64,000 bases of DNA from Rhodobiaceae bacterium UBA7804 (lineage in GTDB: Bacteria; Pseudomonadota; Alphaproteobacteria; Parvibaculales; Parvibaculaceae). A model generated the notes under the pieces. That model saw only the letters and a program-made list of their open reading frames with translations. It had not been told where the DNA came from and ran no database searches. A program made the translations under genes and the position numbers. The DNA lies in assembly GCA_002480495.1 (NCBI GenBank), contig DLCG01000009.1, forward strand, positions 1 through 64,000, in the 5' to 3' direction. This document shows, one piece after another, positions 27,550-35,988 of the stretch. Positions within the stretch are counted from its first letter, which is position 1; each line of letters starts with the position of its first letter.

Positions 27550-28488
27550 TCAGCCGAAGTTACGGGCGTCCGCGAGCGCGCCCATGCGCGACGCGATGGC
27601 GAAGAATTCGGAGATCGTGTCGTCGATGATTTCCTTCGCCGTCTTCACACGGTCGATGAGGCCCGCCGTTTCGCCCGCAAGGCCGACGGCGGCTTCCATG
27701 TCGCCGCCGAAATAGAGATCGAGAATGCGGGCGAAGGTGTCCGCGGGCATCAGGCCCTCTTCATGGATCTTCGCCGTGCGCTCCGTCTTCAGCGCGCGGA
27801 TGCAGGGCGTCGACTTCTTGTTGAGCACATAGGTGCCCGTCTCCTTCGCATCGACAATCGCCTGTTTGTAGTTCTGGTGCACCGGGCTTTCGGCGCAGCT
27901 CACGAAGCGCGTGCCCATCTGCACGGCCTCGGCACCGAGCGCGAAGGCGGCGGCCATGCCCTTGCCGTCGCAGATGCCGCCTGCGGCGATCATCGGAATA
28001 TCCGTGCGGGCTCGGATCGCCTGCAACAGAACGAGCGTGCCAACCTCTTCGGGGTTCTTGAAGCCGCCGCCCTCGGTGCCTTCGACGACGAGGCCGTCGA
28101 TACCCGCATCGACGCATTTCATCGCGGCATCGACGGTGGGGACCGCGTGATAGACGGTGATGCCCGCATCGTGGAGCGGCGCGATGAACTTTGCCGGGCT
28201 GCCCGCCGAGGTCGTCACGAACTTCACGCCCGCGTCGCAGACGAAGCGAAGCATGGCATCGTCCTTCAGGAAGCGGATCGGCAGGTTGACGCCAAAGGGT
28301 GCATCCGTCAGTTCACGCATCTTCAGGATTTCGGCCTTGCAAGCCTCGGTTTCGCCCGACGATGTCTCGATGATGCCGAGGCCGCCTGCCTTGCAGACGG
28401 CGGAGGCGAGCTGAGAGCGGGCGATCCAGCCCATCGGCGCCTGGACGATCGGATATTTCGAGCCCGTATGGGCGAGGACGCGGTTCAT
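27550..28488 (-). CDS. Nitronate monooxygenase / 2-nitropropane dioxygenase family FMN protein
   Basis: 312-aa FMN TIM-barrel protein. The N-terminal YPIVQAPMGWIARSQLASAVCKAGGLGII, the GTEGGG phosphate loop and IAAGGICDGKGMAAAFALGAEAVQMGTRF block are typical of the nitronate monooxygenase / FabK family. Members oxidise alkyl nitronates, or reduce enoyl-ACP; the annotation cannot be refined here. ATG at 28488 follows GGGGAG; an upstream in-frame start adds 22 poor residues. Likely monocistronic. Confidence 0.9.
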   Translation of the reverse strand: MNRVLAHTGSKYPIVQAPMGWIARSQLASAVCKAGGLGIIETSSGETEACKAEILKMRELTDAPFGVNLPIRFLKDDAMLRFVCDAGVKFVTTSAGSPAKFIAPLHDAGITVYHAVPTVDAAMKCVDAGIDGLVVEGTEGGGFKNPEEVGTLVLLQAIRARTDIPMIAAGGICDGKGMAAAFALGAEAVQMGTRFVSCAESPVHQNYKQAIVDAKETGTYVLNKKSTPCIRALKTERTAKIHEEGLMPADTFARILDLYFGGDMEAAVGLAGETAGLIDRVKTAKEIIDDTISEFFAIASRMGALADARNFG

Positions 28489-28570
28489 GATTTCTCCCCG
28501 GATCGATTGATTTTCCTTGGCGCGAAGTAGGCCCCAGCCGAACGCCAACCGCAAGACCGGCGGGCGAAAG

Positions 28571-28597
28571 AAAAAGGCGCGGGAGCAATCCCGCGCC
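28571..28597 (-). terminator. Intrinsic terminator of the histone-like gene
   Basis: Arms GGCGCGGGA (28576-28584) and TCCCGCGCC (28589-28597), 4-nt loop; on the minus strand a TTTTT run follows (28575-28571). Placed 41 bp after the stop of the Lys/Ala-rich protein gene. Confidence 0.92.
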
Positions 28598-28637
28598 TTC
28601 CGACGTTCGTGTTCAGGTTCGGTATTTCAGGAACCGC

Positions 28638-29246
28638 TCAGCGGAAATGCCCGTAGGCACGCATGACGGCTTCCGACAATTCCTTGTAGGCGCCTTCGAC
28701 GCCTGTCTTGATTTCGTCGAACGCGCCTTCACCCTGCTTCGCCAGTTCGGCGACGCGGGCACGCAAACGGGCGCGATCCGCCTTGAGCTGCTTGAGGACG
28801 CTCGAATAACGCTTCTCCGTATCCTTCAGCGCCTTCTTCGCTTCCTTCTCGGCCTTGTCGACTTCCTTTGAAAGTTTGGCGACCTGCTTTTCGAGTTCCT
28901 TCTTCAGCTTCGCCTTTTCTGGCGGCAGCTTGCCGGAGGTCTTCCGGGCGGGTTTTTTCGCCGGTTTCGCTGCGGCGGTCTTCTTTGCCGCGGTCTTCTT
29001 TGCGGCGGTCTTCTTTGCGGCAGGCTTTTTCGAAGCCGGTTTCTTCGCCGCCGGTTTCCTTGCGGATGCGGACTTGCCGGATGCTGCCTTCTTCGCCGCG
29101 GGCTTGCTTGCGGCGGGAGCGGCCGCTCCGCCAGTTGCGGGCGTCACTTCGGCGGCGGCGACGGTTCCCGCCCGGCGGGACGCCGTCTTGCTCTTCGCGG
29201 TCTTGCGGCCCGCCGCCGTCCCACGCCTCCTGCGCGTATCGCTCAT
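28638..29246 (-). CDS. Histone H1-like Lys/Ala-rich protein with C-terminal coiled coil
   Basis: 202-aa very basic protein. Residues about 1-110 are a low-complexity tail built from AAKK, PAAKK and KTAAKK repeats, as in bacterial H1-like or AlgP proteins. Residues 110-190 (PPEKAKLKKELEKQVAKLSKEVDKAEKEAKKALKDTEKRYSSVLKQLKADRARLRARVAEL) should form a long helix or coiled coil, phasin-like. It could bind DNA or coat polyhydroxyalkanoate granules. The start at 29246 is chosen because the Lys-rich part begins there after a GAGG site; an upstream extension of 64 residues has no support. Confidence 0.8.
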   Translation of the reverse strand: MSDTRRRRGTAAGRKTAKSKTASRRAGTVAAAEVTPATGGAAAPAASKPAAKKAASGKSASARKPAAKKPASKKPAAKKTAAKKTAAKKTAAAKPAKKPARKTSGKLPPEKAKLKKELEKQVAKLSKEVDKAEKEAKKALKDTEKRYSSVLKQLKADRARLRARVAELAKQGEGAFDEIKTGVEGAYKELSEAVMRAYGHFR

Positions 29247-29454
29247 GATCGAATGCCTCGACTTGATTTGGGCCTCGGGCGCACGGGGCGCCGACAATTG
29301 AGAGTGACGCGAATATCGGGGCGTTTCAAGGGCGCAGGCCCTTGCGCGGGGCGGCGTTGGCAATTTCGTAAGACCTTCCGGCTTTAACTGGGGCTGCGAC
29401 GCGGGAGGGGCGAACGCGCCTTCCGGATAAATCCGCATACGTAGCGAGATAGAG

Positions 29455-30351
29455 ATGGCGGCCGGATTCGAGATGGCGGGAAAGCCCCCGACGACGACGC
29501 ACGAGGACGCGCCGGTCGTGATGCTCGTTCACGGCATGTGGAGTCGCCCACATGTCTGGGACAATTTCCGGCAGTTCTTCGAGGCGCGCGGCTATCGCGT
29601 GATCACGCCGACGCTGCGCTTCCACGATACGGAACCGGGCGATGCGCCGCATCCCTGTCTCGGCGAAACGAGTCTTTCCGACTATCTCGAAGGACTGATC
29701 TGCGAAATCGGACGGCTGCGGACGAAGCCGCTCGTCATCGGCCATTCGATGGGCGGCCTGCTCGCCCATATCCTTGCGGCGCGCGGCTTCGCCCGTGCCG
29801 TCGTCGGCCTTGCGCCCGCACAGAATGCGGGCGTCTTCAATCACGATCTGCGTTCGGTCTGGATCTTCCGCCGCGAATTCGTCCGCCGCGGCTTCTGGCG
29901 CGAACCGCAACTGCCTTCCTTCGAGGCGATGCGCTATGGCGTGATGAACCGGCTTCCCGAACGCGACAGGGAAGACCTTTATTCGACGCTTATCCATGAG
30001 TCGGGGCGCGTGACGCTGGAGATCGGCTTCTGGTTCCTCGACCGGCAGCGGACGACCTGGATCAATCCCGCCGATGTGGCCTGCCCCATGCTCTTCATGA
30101 CGGGGACGGAGGACAAGCTGACGCCGCTCTGGCTGACGCACCGCCTCGCCGAACCCTATGGCGAGAAGCTGAAGGTGGAGGCGCTGCGCGGCCATTCGCA
30201 CTGGCTGCCCGCCGAGCCCGGCTGGGAGCGGATCGCCGAGCGGGCCGCGGCCTTTTTCGAAACCGAGGCGCCGGAAATAGCGCGCCGGATGGCGGCTCAG
30301 GCCGCCCCGGGTCTGCGCGGGCTCGTCACCGCCTATCAAGCCGCCCGCTGA
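29455..30351 (+). CDS. Alpha/beta hydrolase
   Basis: 298-aa hydrolase. The oxyanion HG motif (MLVHGMWSRPHVWD), the nucleophile elbow GHSMGG and the late His in LRGHSHWLPAEPGWE are in place, with an acid in TGTEDKLTP, so the Ser-Asp-His triad looks complete. No signal peptide. Substrate unknown. The ribosome site before ATG 29455 is weak; ATG 29473 is an alternative. Ends 15 bp from the convergent amidohydrolase. Confidence 0.88.
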   Translation: MAAGFEMAGKPPTTTHEDAPVVMLVHGMWSRPHVWDNFRQFFEARGYRVITPTLRFHDTEPGDAPHPCLGETSLSDYLEGLICEIGRLRTKPLVIGHSMGGLLAHILAARGFARAVVGLAPAQNAGVFNHDLRSVWIFRREFVRRGFWREPQLPSFEAMRYGVMNRLPERDREDLYSTLIHESGRVTLEIGFWFLDRQRTTWINPADVACPMLFMTGTEDKLTPLWLTHRLAEPYGEKLKVEALRGHSHWLPAEPGWERIAERAAAFFETEAPEIARRMAAQAAPGLRGLVTAYQAAR

Positions 30352-30366
30352 ACGGGACGGGCGCCG

Positions 30367-32106
30367 TCACTCCGCCGCCGCGCGGGAAACGGGCGCTGGC
30401 TTGTGACCGCGCACGAGCTTGCCCGGAAGCGCGCCTGTCGGCTTTCCATCGCGATAGATGACCTCGCCGCTGACAATGGTGGCGACATAGCCTTGCGCCT
30501 CCTGCATGAGGCGGCGCGCGCCGGACGGCAGGTCATAGACCATGTGGGGCGGGAGGAGGCGCAGATTGTCGAAATCGATGACGTTCACATCCGCCTTCAT
30601 GCCCGGCGCGATGAGGCCGCGATCCAGCAGGCCGACGGCTTCCGCCGTGTCGCGCGTCTGGCTCTTCACCACGAAGGGAAGATCGAGACGCTCGCCGCGG
30701 ACGCGGTCGCGGCACCAATGGGTGAGCATGTAGGTCGGCACGCTGACATCGCAGATGACGCCGACATGCGCACCACCATCGGAAAGACCGAAGACCGTGT
30801 TCGGATTGCGCATCATGGCGAGCGCATTTTCGAGATCGAAGTCGTAGTAGTTGTGGAGGGGGAAGAAGAGGAAGTTCCGGCCTCCGTTCGCCGTCAGAAT
30901 GTCGTAGACGATCTCGTCCGGGTTCACGCCGCCCTGCTTCGCGCGGGCGCCGATGCTTTCCTCCGGCGAGGGTTCGTAATTCGGCGGATCGCCGAGTTCG
31001 AACATCTTGTGATAGGCACCCGCCAGCGAATTGAGGAAGGGGTGGCCCGGTTCGAGGCTTTCGGAAAGAAGCTGCGCGCGGAAGGCGGGATCGCGCATGA
31101 TGGCGACGCGTTCTTCCAGAGGCTTGTCGGCTATGGCCCGATAGGAGGGCCGCGTCAGGAAAGGGTGAACCGAGCCCTGAAGGCCGAGCATGAGGCCGAC
31201 GGGGCGGCCCTGCACCTGCGCCTTGATGGGGAGGCCGCGGCCTGCCGCCTTGTCGAGGCGGGAGAGAAGGTCGCGCCACTGATCCGGCATCACATCGGCC
31301 TGCACCAGCGAGAAGCTCAAGGGACGGCCCGAAATCTCGACCAGCTTTTCAACGAGCGAGAATTCGTGATCGATCTCGCGGAAGTCCGATACCCATTGGA
31401 GGACGCCGGCCCCGGCTTCCTTCAGGCCCTCGGCAATCGCCATCATTTCCTTGTCCGCGGCGCCGATGGTCGGCGTGAGGTCGCCGTCGCTCGTGCGATG
31501 CGCGACGGTGCGCGAGGTGGAGAAGCCGATGGCGCCCGCCTTGATCGCGTCGCGCACGATGTCGCGCATCTCGGCGACTTCGTCATCCGTCGCCGCTTCG
31601 CGCTTCGCGCCGCGCTCGCCCATGACATAGACGCGCACCGCGCCATGCGGCACCTGCAGGGCGACATCGACGTCATGCGGGAGTTGCTCGACCGCATCCA
31701 TATAGTCGGCAAAGCTCTCCCAGTTCCATGAGAGACCTTCATGGAGCGCGGCGCCGGGAATATCCTCCACGCCTTCCATGAGGCGGATGAGGCGGTCGTG
31801 ATCGGCCTTGCGGACGGGCGCGAAGCCGACACCGCAATTGCCCATGACGACCGTGGTGGAACCATGAATCGAGGACGGCGTCATGCGGCTGTCCCATGTC
31901 ACCTGGCCGTCGTAATGCGTGTGGATGTCGACCCAGCCGGGGGTGACGAGAAGGCCCGAGGCGTCGATCTCCTCGCGGCCCTTCTCGCGTATTTCGCCAA
32001 CAGCGACGATCACGCCCTTGTCGATTGCGACATCGGCCTTTTTCGGCGCACCGCCGGAACCATCCACGACCGTTCCGCCGCGGATCACGAGATCCACTTC
32101 CGCCAT
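30367..32106 (-). CDS. N-acyl-D-amino-acid deacylase family amidohydrolase (paralogue 1)
   Basis: 579-aa metal-dependent amidohydrolase of the D-aminoacylase/COG3653 family. The HTHYDGQVTWD motif gives two zinc-ligand His; MGNCGVGFAP gives the bridging Cys; GLSDGGAHVGVICD carries the catalytic Asp. The two middle His ligands of classical D-aminoacylases are not evident (VLQWVSDFREIDHEF region). It is clearly paralogous to 40553-42301 along its full length. Substrate cannot be named. GAGGAGGGAG lies before the ATG. Confidence 0.9.
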   Translation of the reverse strand: MAEVDLVIRGGTVVDGSGGAPKKADVAIDKGVIVAVGEIREKGREEIDASGLLVTPGWVDIHTHYDGQVTWDSRMTPSSIHGSTTVVMGNCGVGFAPVRKADHDRLIRLMEGVEDIPGAALHEGLSWNWESFADYMDAVEQLPHDVDVALQVPHGAVRVYVMGERGAKREAATDDEVAEMRDIVRDAIKAGAIGFSTSRTVAHRTSDGDLTPTIGAADKEMMAIAEGLKEAGAGVLQWVSDFREIDHEFSLVEKLVEISGRPLSFSLVQADVMPDQWRDLLSRLDKAAGRGLPIKAQVQGRPVGLMLGLQGSVHPFLTRPSYRAIADKPLEERVAIMRDPAFRAQLLSESLEPGHPFLNSLAGAYHKMFELGDPPNYEPSPEESIGARAKQGGVNPDEIVYDILTANGGRNFLFFPLHNYYDFDLENALAMMRNPNTVFGLSDGGAHVGVICDVSVPTYMLTHWCRDRVRGERLDLPFVVKSQTRDTAEAVGLLDRGLIAPGMKADVNVIDFDNLRLLPPHMVYDLPSGARRLMQEAQGYVATIVSGEVIYRDGKPTGALPGKLVRGHKPAPVSRAAAE

Positions 32107-32190
32107 CTCTCCCTCCTCAAGCCGTTCATTCTTGTTGAGGGCAGTCTAAAGCCCTTCACCGCTTCATGGAAACGATGAAGGGCGAGGGGC

Positions 32191-32616
32191 TTACTCGACC
32201 TTGTCGAGCTGAACCGCCCGCAGCATGGCCTCTGTCTGCATGGCCGACATCTTCGCGGTCTCAAGGTTTTCATCCGCGAGGCCGGATTGCGCCTTTTCGA
32301 GGGCGGCCTCAAGGGCGGATTTCGCGACGTCATCCTGCGTATCGGGGATCGCGCCATTGCCGAGCGCCTTGCAGGGATTGAGCTCCTTCGGCGCGAAGCC
32401 TTCTCCCTCCGGACCGACAAGGCAATTCACCGTGTGATGGAGATGGGTGCGCACGCCGTCTATATCGCCGGCGCCCGCGGCGAAGCCCGCATGTTTGGCG
32501 GCGGCCTCGATTTCCTTCGCGGGCTGGGGTTCGGCGGCGAGAGCGACGCCCTGCGCTAGCATGAGAGCGCCTGCGGCAAGCACTCCGATTTTCATAACCT
32601 GCTGGATAGATTTCAT
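32191..32616 (-). CDS. Small secreted (periplasmic) protein, unknown
   Basis: 141-aa product with a signal peptide (MKSIQQVMKIGVLAAGALMLAQGVALAAE) and an Ala/Glu-rich helical body with two Cys (VNCLVGPEGEGFAPKELNPCKALGNG) that may form a disulfide. His-rich short stretch VRTHLHHTV. No family assigned. The ATG at 32616 follows GAGAGG; a longer frame to 32697 is rejected because it would bury the signal peptide. Confidence 0.75.
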   Translation of the reverse strand: MKSIQQVMKIGVLAAGALMLAQGVALAAEPQPAKEIEAAAKHAGFAAGAGDIDGVRTHLHHTVNCLVGPEGEGFAPKELNPCKALGNGAIPDTQDDVAKSALEAALEKAQSGLADENLETAKMSAMQTEAMLRAVQLDKVE

Positions 32617-32854
32617 TTCTTTTCCTCTCCCGTTGCGTTGGAGCACGAGGCGGAGCCTACACCCCGTTAAAGGGGTTAACGCAACCCGCGACCCCAAAGT
32701 TGCGCTGGGGAAGCGAAGAGATTATGCTCCACGGCCTAGGGTGAAGACCCTAAATCCGGCCGGGGCTTTCAAAGGCGCGCTGAATACGCGACGGGGCCCG
32801 CACGGAGAGAAAGAATTCGGCGTCCAAAAACAAAAACAGGCGCGGATAGGAGCG

Positions 32855-32882
32855 AAAGGCCATTCCGAGAGGGATGGCCTTT
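32855..32882 (-). terminator. Hairpin after the Bcr/CflA transporter gene
   Basis: Arms AAAGGCCAT (32855-32863) and ATGGCCTTT (32874-32882) around a 10-nt loop, 26 bp past the transporter stop on the minus strand. T-run is short (TTTCGC), so only a moderate terminator. Confidence 0.65.
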
Positions 32883-32907
32883 CTGCTTTTCGGCCTTGCC
32901 GGACGGT

Positions 32908-34101
32908 TCAGGCGCGGCGCGCCGCGAGACGGACGAGCGTTCCGGAGAGGCTTGCAGCCAGTATGACGAGCGCCATGGGCAGCGCCGAGCCGTCATTGAA
33001 GGCGCCAACGAGACCGCCCATGACCGCAGCCAGGGCGAATTGCAGGATACCCGTGAGGGCGGAAGCGGAGCCCGCATTTCCGTCCGCGCGCGCCATGGCG
33101 GCGGCCGTCGCATTCGCGCCGACGAAACCGTATGACGAGACGACAAGGAAGATGCAGGCGGCGAGCGGCAAGAACGCTTGCGGCATGAAGAGGGTGAAGC
33201 CGAGAAGCGCGAGCGCGGCGGCGAGATGGAACGTCATCGCGGCCTTGAGAATGGCGCGGCCCGAAATGCGCCGCAGCAGCAGCGCATTCACCTGCGATGC
33301 CGCGATGAGGCCGGCCGCATTGACGCCGAAAAGAATGGCATAGGCTTCCGGCGCAAGGCCGTGCAGCCCGATGAAGACGAAGGGCGAGCCGGTGATATAG
33401 GCGAACATGGCGGAAGACAGAAGCGCATTGGCAAGCGCGAAGGCGAGGAAGGGACCATCCATGCAGAGCGCGAGATAGGCGCGCCCGACACCGGCGAGGC
33501 TGAGCCCGCGATGACGCTTTTCAGGCGGCAGCGTTTCGCCGAGGCCGAAGAAGACCGCCGGAATGCACAGCGCGCCGAAGGCGGCGAGCACCCAGAAGAT
33601 CACCTGCCATTCGAAATTCGCGATGAGAAAACCGCCGATCACCGGTGCGAGGATGGGCGCGAGGCCCATGACAAGCATCAGCAGGGAATAGACCTGGGCC
33701 GAGGCGCGCTCGTCGAAGAGGTCGCGCACCATGGCGCGCGAGGCGACGATGCCCGCGCAGCCGCCAAGCGCCTGCAGGAGACGCGCGGCCGAGAGGCTGG
33801 CGATGTCCGACGCAAAGGAGGCCCAGACGGAAGCTGCCACGAAAACCGCGATGCCGAGAAGAAGCGGACGCAGACGGCCCAGACTGTCCATCACCGGGCC
33901 GAGAATACCCTGCCCCACGGCGAGGCCGACGAAGAAGACGGCGAGCGTCGTCTGCACCGCGCCGGGGGCGACCCCGAAATAATCCGCAATCGCCGGGAAG
34001 GCCGGCAGATACATGTCGATGGAAAGAGGCGCGAAGGCGATCAGCGCGCCGAGAATGACGATGAAACGGATGCGGGAGCCGAGGGATTGAGATGCATTCA
34101 T
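32908..34101 (-). CDS. Bcr/CflA family drug-resistance MFS transporter
   Basis: 397-aa major facilitator with about 12 hydrophobic segments. The N-terminal PLSIDMYLPAFPAIADYFGVAPGAVQTTLAVFFVGLAVGQGILGPVMDSLGRLRPLL block is typical of the Bcr/CflA subgroup (DHA1), proton-driven exporters of drugs such as bicyclomycin, sulfonamides or chloramphenicol, and in some cases cysteine. Substrate unknown. The gene stands alone between two hairpins. Confidence 0.92.
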   Translation of the reverse strand: MNASQSLGSRIRFIVILGALIAFAPLSIDMYLPAFPAIADYFGVAPGAVQTTLAVFFVGLAVGQGILGPVMDSLGRLRPLLLGIAVFVAASVWASFASDIASLSAARLLQALGGCAGIVASRAMVRDLFDERASAQVYSLLMLVMGLAPILAPVIGGFLIANFEWQVIFWVLAAFGALCIPAVFFGLGETLPPEKRHRGLSLAGVGRAYLALCMDGPFLAFALANALLSSAMFAYITGSPFVFIGLHGLAPEAYAILFGVNAAGLIAASQVNALLLRRISGRAILKAAMTFHLAAALALLGFTLFMPQAFLPLAACIFLVVSSYGFVGANATAAAMARADGNAGSASALTGILQFALAAVMGGLVGAFNDGSALPMALVILAASLSGTLVRLAARRA

Positions 34102-34146
34102 TTTATATCTTTCTCGCGATCCCTCATCCGCGTCTCATATAGGCGA

Positions 34147-34173
34147 AAGGGCCGCTTCATGAAAGCGGCCCTT
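34147..34173 (-). terminator. Hairpin after the acyl-CoA synthetase gene
   Basis: Arms AAGGGCCGCTT (34147-34157) and AAGCGGCCCTT (34163-34173), 5-nt loop. Perfect 11-bp stem between the synthetase stop (34230) and the transporter start (34101); weak T-run on the minus strand. Confidence 0.7.
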
Positions 34174-34229
34174 CCTGCCTTTTTCCGAACGCGGTCTTCC
34201 CGGAGCCCTTCAGCGCCCCGCGCGAAAAA

Positions 34230-35810
34230 TCAGATCTTCTTCTCGCCCTGCCAATAGGCGTCGCGGATGTTGCGGCGAAGCACCTTTCCGCTCGGCATGC
34301 GCGGAAGCTCCTTCACGAAATCGACGGAGCGCGGACGCTGATAGCCGGGCAGATTTTCCGCCGCGAAGGCGAGCAGCTCCTTCGCCATCTCGTCGTCCGG
34401 ACGATAACCCTCGTTGAGTTCCACGACGAGCTTCACCTCCTCGCCCCATTCATCGTTCGGCACGCCGACGGCGGCGGCATCCGCGACGGCGGGATGTTTC
34501 AGCACTTCCTGATCGATTTCCGCCGGATAGATGTTCACACCGCCGGAGATGATCACTTCCGCACTGCGGCCGGTGAGGAAGAGGAAACCGTCCTCGTCGA
34601 TATAACCCATGTCGCCCATGGTGTAGAAATCGCCGCGATAGGCGCCTTCGGTTTTTTCCGGCGCCTTGAAATATTCGAAGCGGCCCTGCTCCGGCGCCTT
34701 GAAATAGACGGTGCCGACGGCATTGGCGGGGAGCGGCTTCCCGTCCTCGTCGTGGATTTCGACGACCACACCCGGCAGCGGCTTGCCGACGCTACCCTTT
34801 TTCTTCGGGAATTCGTGACTGTCGATGAATATGCCGCCGCCTTCCGTCGCCGCGTAGTATTCGAAGACGACGGGCCCGAACCAGCCGATCGCGCCTTCCT
34901 TCACATGAACGGGACAAGGCGCGGCGCCATGCAGAATCCAGCGCAGAGAGGAAGTGTCGTATTTCGCCTTCGTCTCTTCGGGCAGTTGCAGCATGCGATG
35001 CAGCATGGTGGGCACGACATGCGTATGCGTGATGCGATGGCCGGCGATGAGACGCAGCGTCTCTTCCGCATCCCACTTGTCCATGAGCACGCAGCCGACG
35101 CCGGCATTGAGCGGGAAGGAGAGGTTCAGCGCGAGGGGCGCTGCGTGATAGAGCGGGCCGGTGACGAGCGCGATGTCGCCCGCGCGGAAGGCAGCCGTTT
35201 CGGTGAGTTTCATGAGAAGCGGCGAGACGGGCGCCGCCTGCTTGCGGTAGACGCCTTTCGGGTGGCCGGTGGTGCCGGAGGTATACATCATCTGCGAGCC
35301 GAGGACGGGATCGGCGAGATCGCTTCCCTCCTCCGCCGCGAGCGCATCGTCATACGAAACGAAACCGTCGATCGCGCCGCCGACCGCGAGCTTCGCGACG
35401 AGGGCGGACGACATGGATGCCGCTTCGACCGCGCTCGCCCGGAAGCGCGCATCGGCCACGAAAGCCTTTGCCTCGCAATTGTCCACGATGTAACCGACTT
35501 CCGAGCCCTTCAGATGCCAGTTGATCGGCGTCATGCGGAATCCGCCGCGCTGACAGGCGGCAATCGTTTCCACGAATTCCGGCCGGTTGGAACACATGAG
35601 CGCCACGGCATCGCCCGCCTTCAACCCCTGACGGCGCAATGCGCGCACGAGACGGTTCGCATTCGCGTTGAGTTCGGCATAGGAGCGGTTGCCCGCCTCG
35701 GAGATCACGGCCGGGCGGTCCGGCGCCTGCGCCGCATGCCAGGCCAGCACCATTCCGGATGCCGCCGCTTCCTCGCGCGTCCAGTCTTTCGCAGATTCCG
35801 CAATGGACAT
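34230..35810 (-). CDS. Acyl-CoA synthetase (ANL superfamily, FadD type)
   Basis: 526-aa AMP-forming ligase activating a carboxylic acid to its CoA thioester. The P-loop YTSGTTGHPKG, the YYAATEGGG acyl/AMP site, GDMGYIDEDGFLFLTGR hinge and the PSGKVLRR C-terminal lysine motif are all there, so it should be active. Chain length cannot be told; relatives include FadD3/FadD13-like enzymes. The ATG at 35810 follows GGGAGGG; the frame extends upstream by 109 codons without support. The leader is unusually CAA-rich (see 35824-35861). Confidence 0.93.
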   Translation of the reverse strand: MSIAESAKDWTREEAAASGMVLAWHAAQAPDRPAVISEAGNRSYAELNANANRLVRALRRQGLKAGDAVALMCSNRPEFVETIAACQRGGFRMTPINWHLKGSEVGYIVDNCEAKAFVADARFRASAVEAASMSSALVAKLAVGGAIDGFVSYDDALAAEEGSDLADPVLGSQMMYTSGTTGHPKGVYRKQAAPVSPLLMKLTETAAFRAGDIALVTGPLYHAAPLALNLSFPLNAGVGCVLMDKWDAEETLRLIAGHRITHTHVVPTMLHRMLQLPEETKAKYDTSSLRWILHGAAPCPVHVKEGAIGWFGPVVFEYYAATEGGGIFIDSHEFPKKKGSVGKPLPGVVVEIHDEDGKPLPANAVGTVYFKAPEQGRFEYFKAPEKTEGAYRGDFYTMGDMGYIDEDGFLFLTGRSAEVIISGGVNIYPAEIDQEVLKHPAVADAAAVGVPNDEWGEEVKLVVELNEGYRPDDEMAKELLAFAAENLPGYQRPRSVDFVKELPRMPSGKVLRRNIRDAYWQGEKKI

Positions 35811-35823
35811 CGCCCGTCCCTCC

Positions 35824-35861
35824 CTTGTTGTTGTTGTTCTTTGTTGTTTGTTCTTTTTTGT
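35824..35861 (-). repeat. CAA-rich low-complexity leader
   Basis: On the minus strand the 5' leader of the acyl-CoA synthetase gene is a run of AAC/CAA words with A-tracts just before the GGGAGGG ribosome site. CAA-rich, unstructured leaders can raise translation. It is a compositional oddity in GC-rich DNA. Confidence 0.6.
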
Positions 35862-35988
35862 GGGGCGCCTTGCTGACGCCTTTTTTAGTTCGCAGTTTCC
35901 CCGCATGATATTGGACAGGCGGGGGCTCCCCGGCGTCAAGCAATTCGCGCGGACCTCGTCCGCGCTTCTTTTCGGGGGTGTTCCGGCA

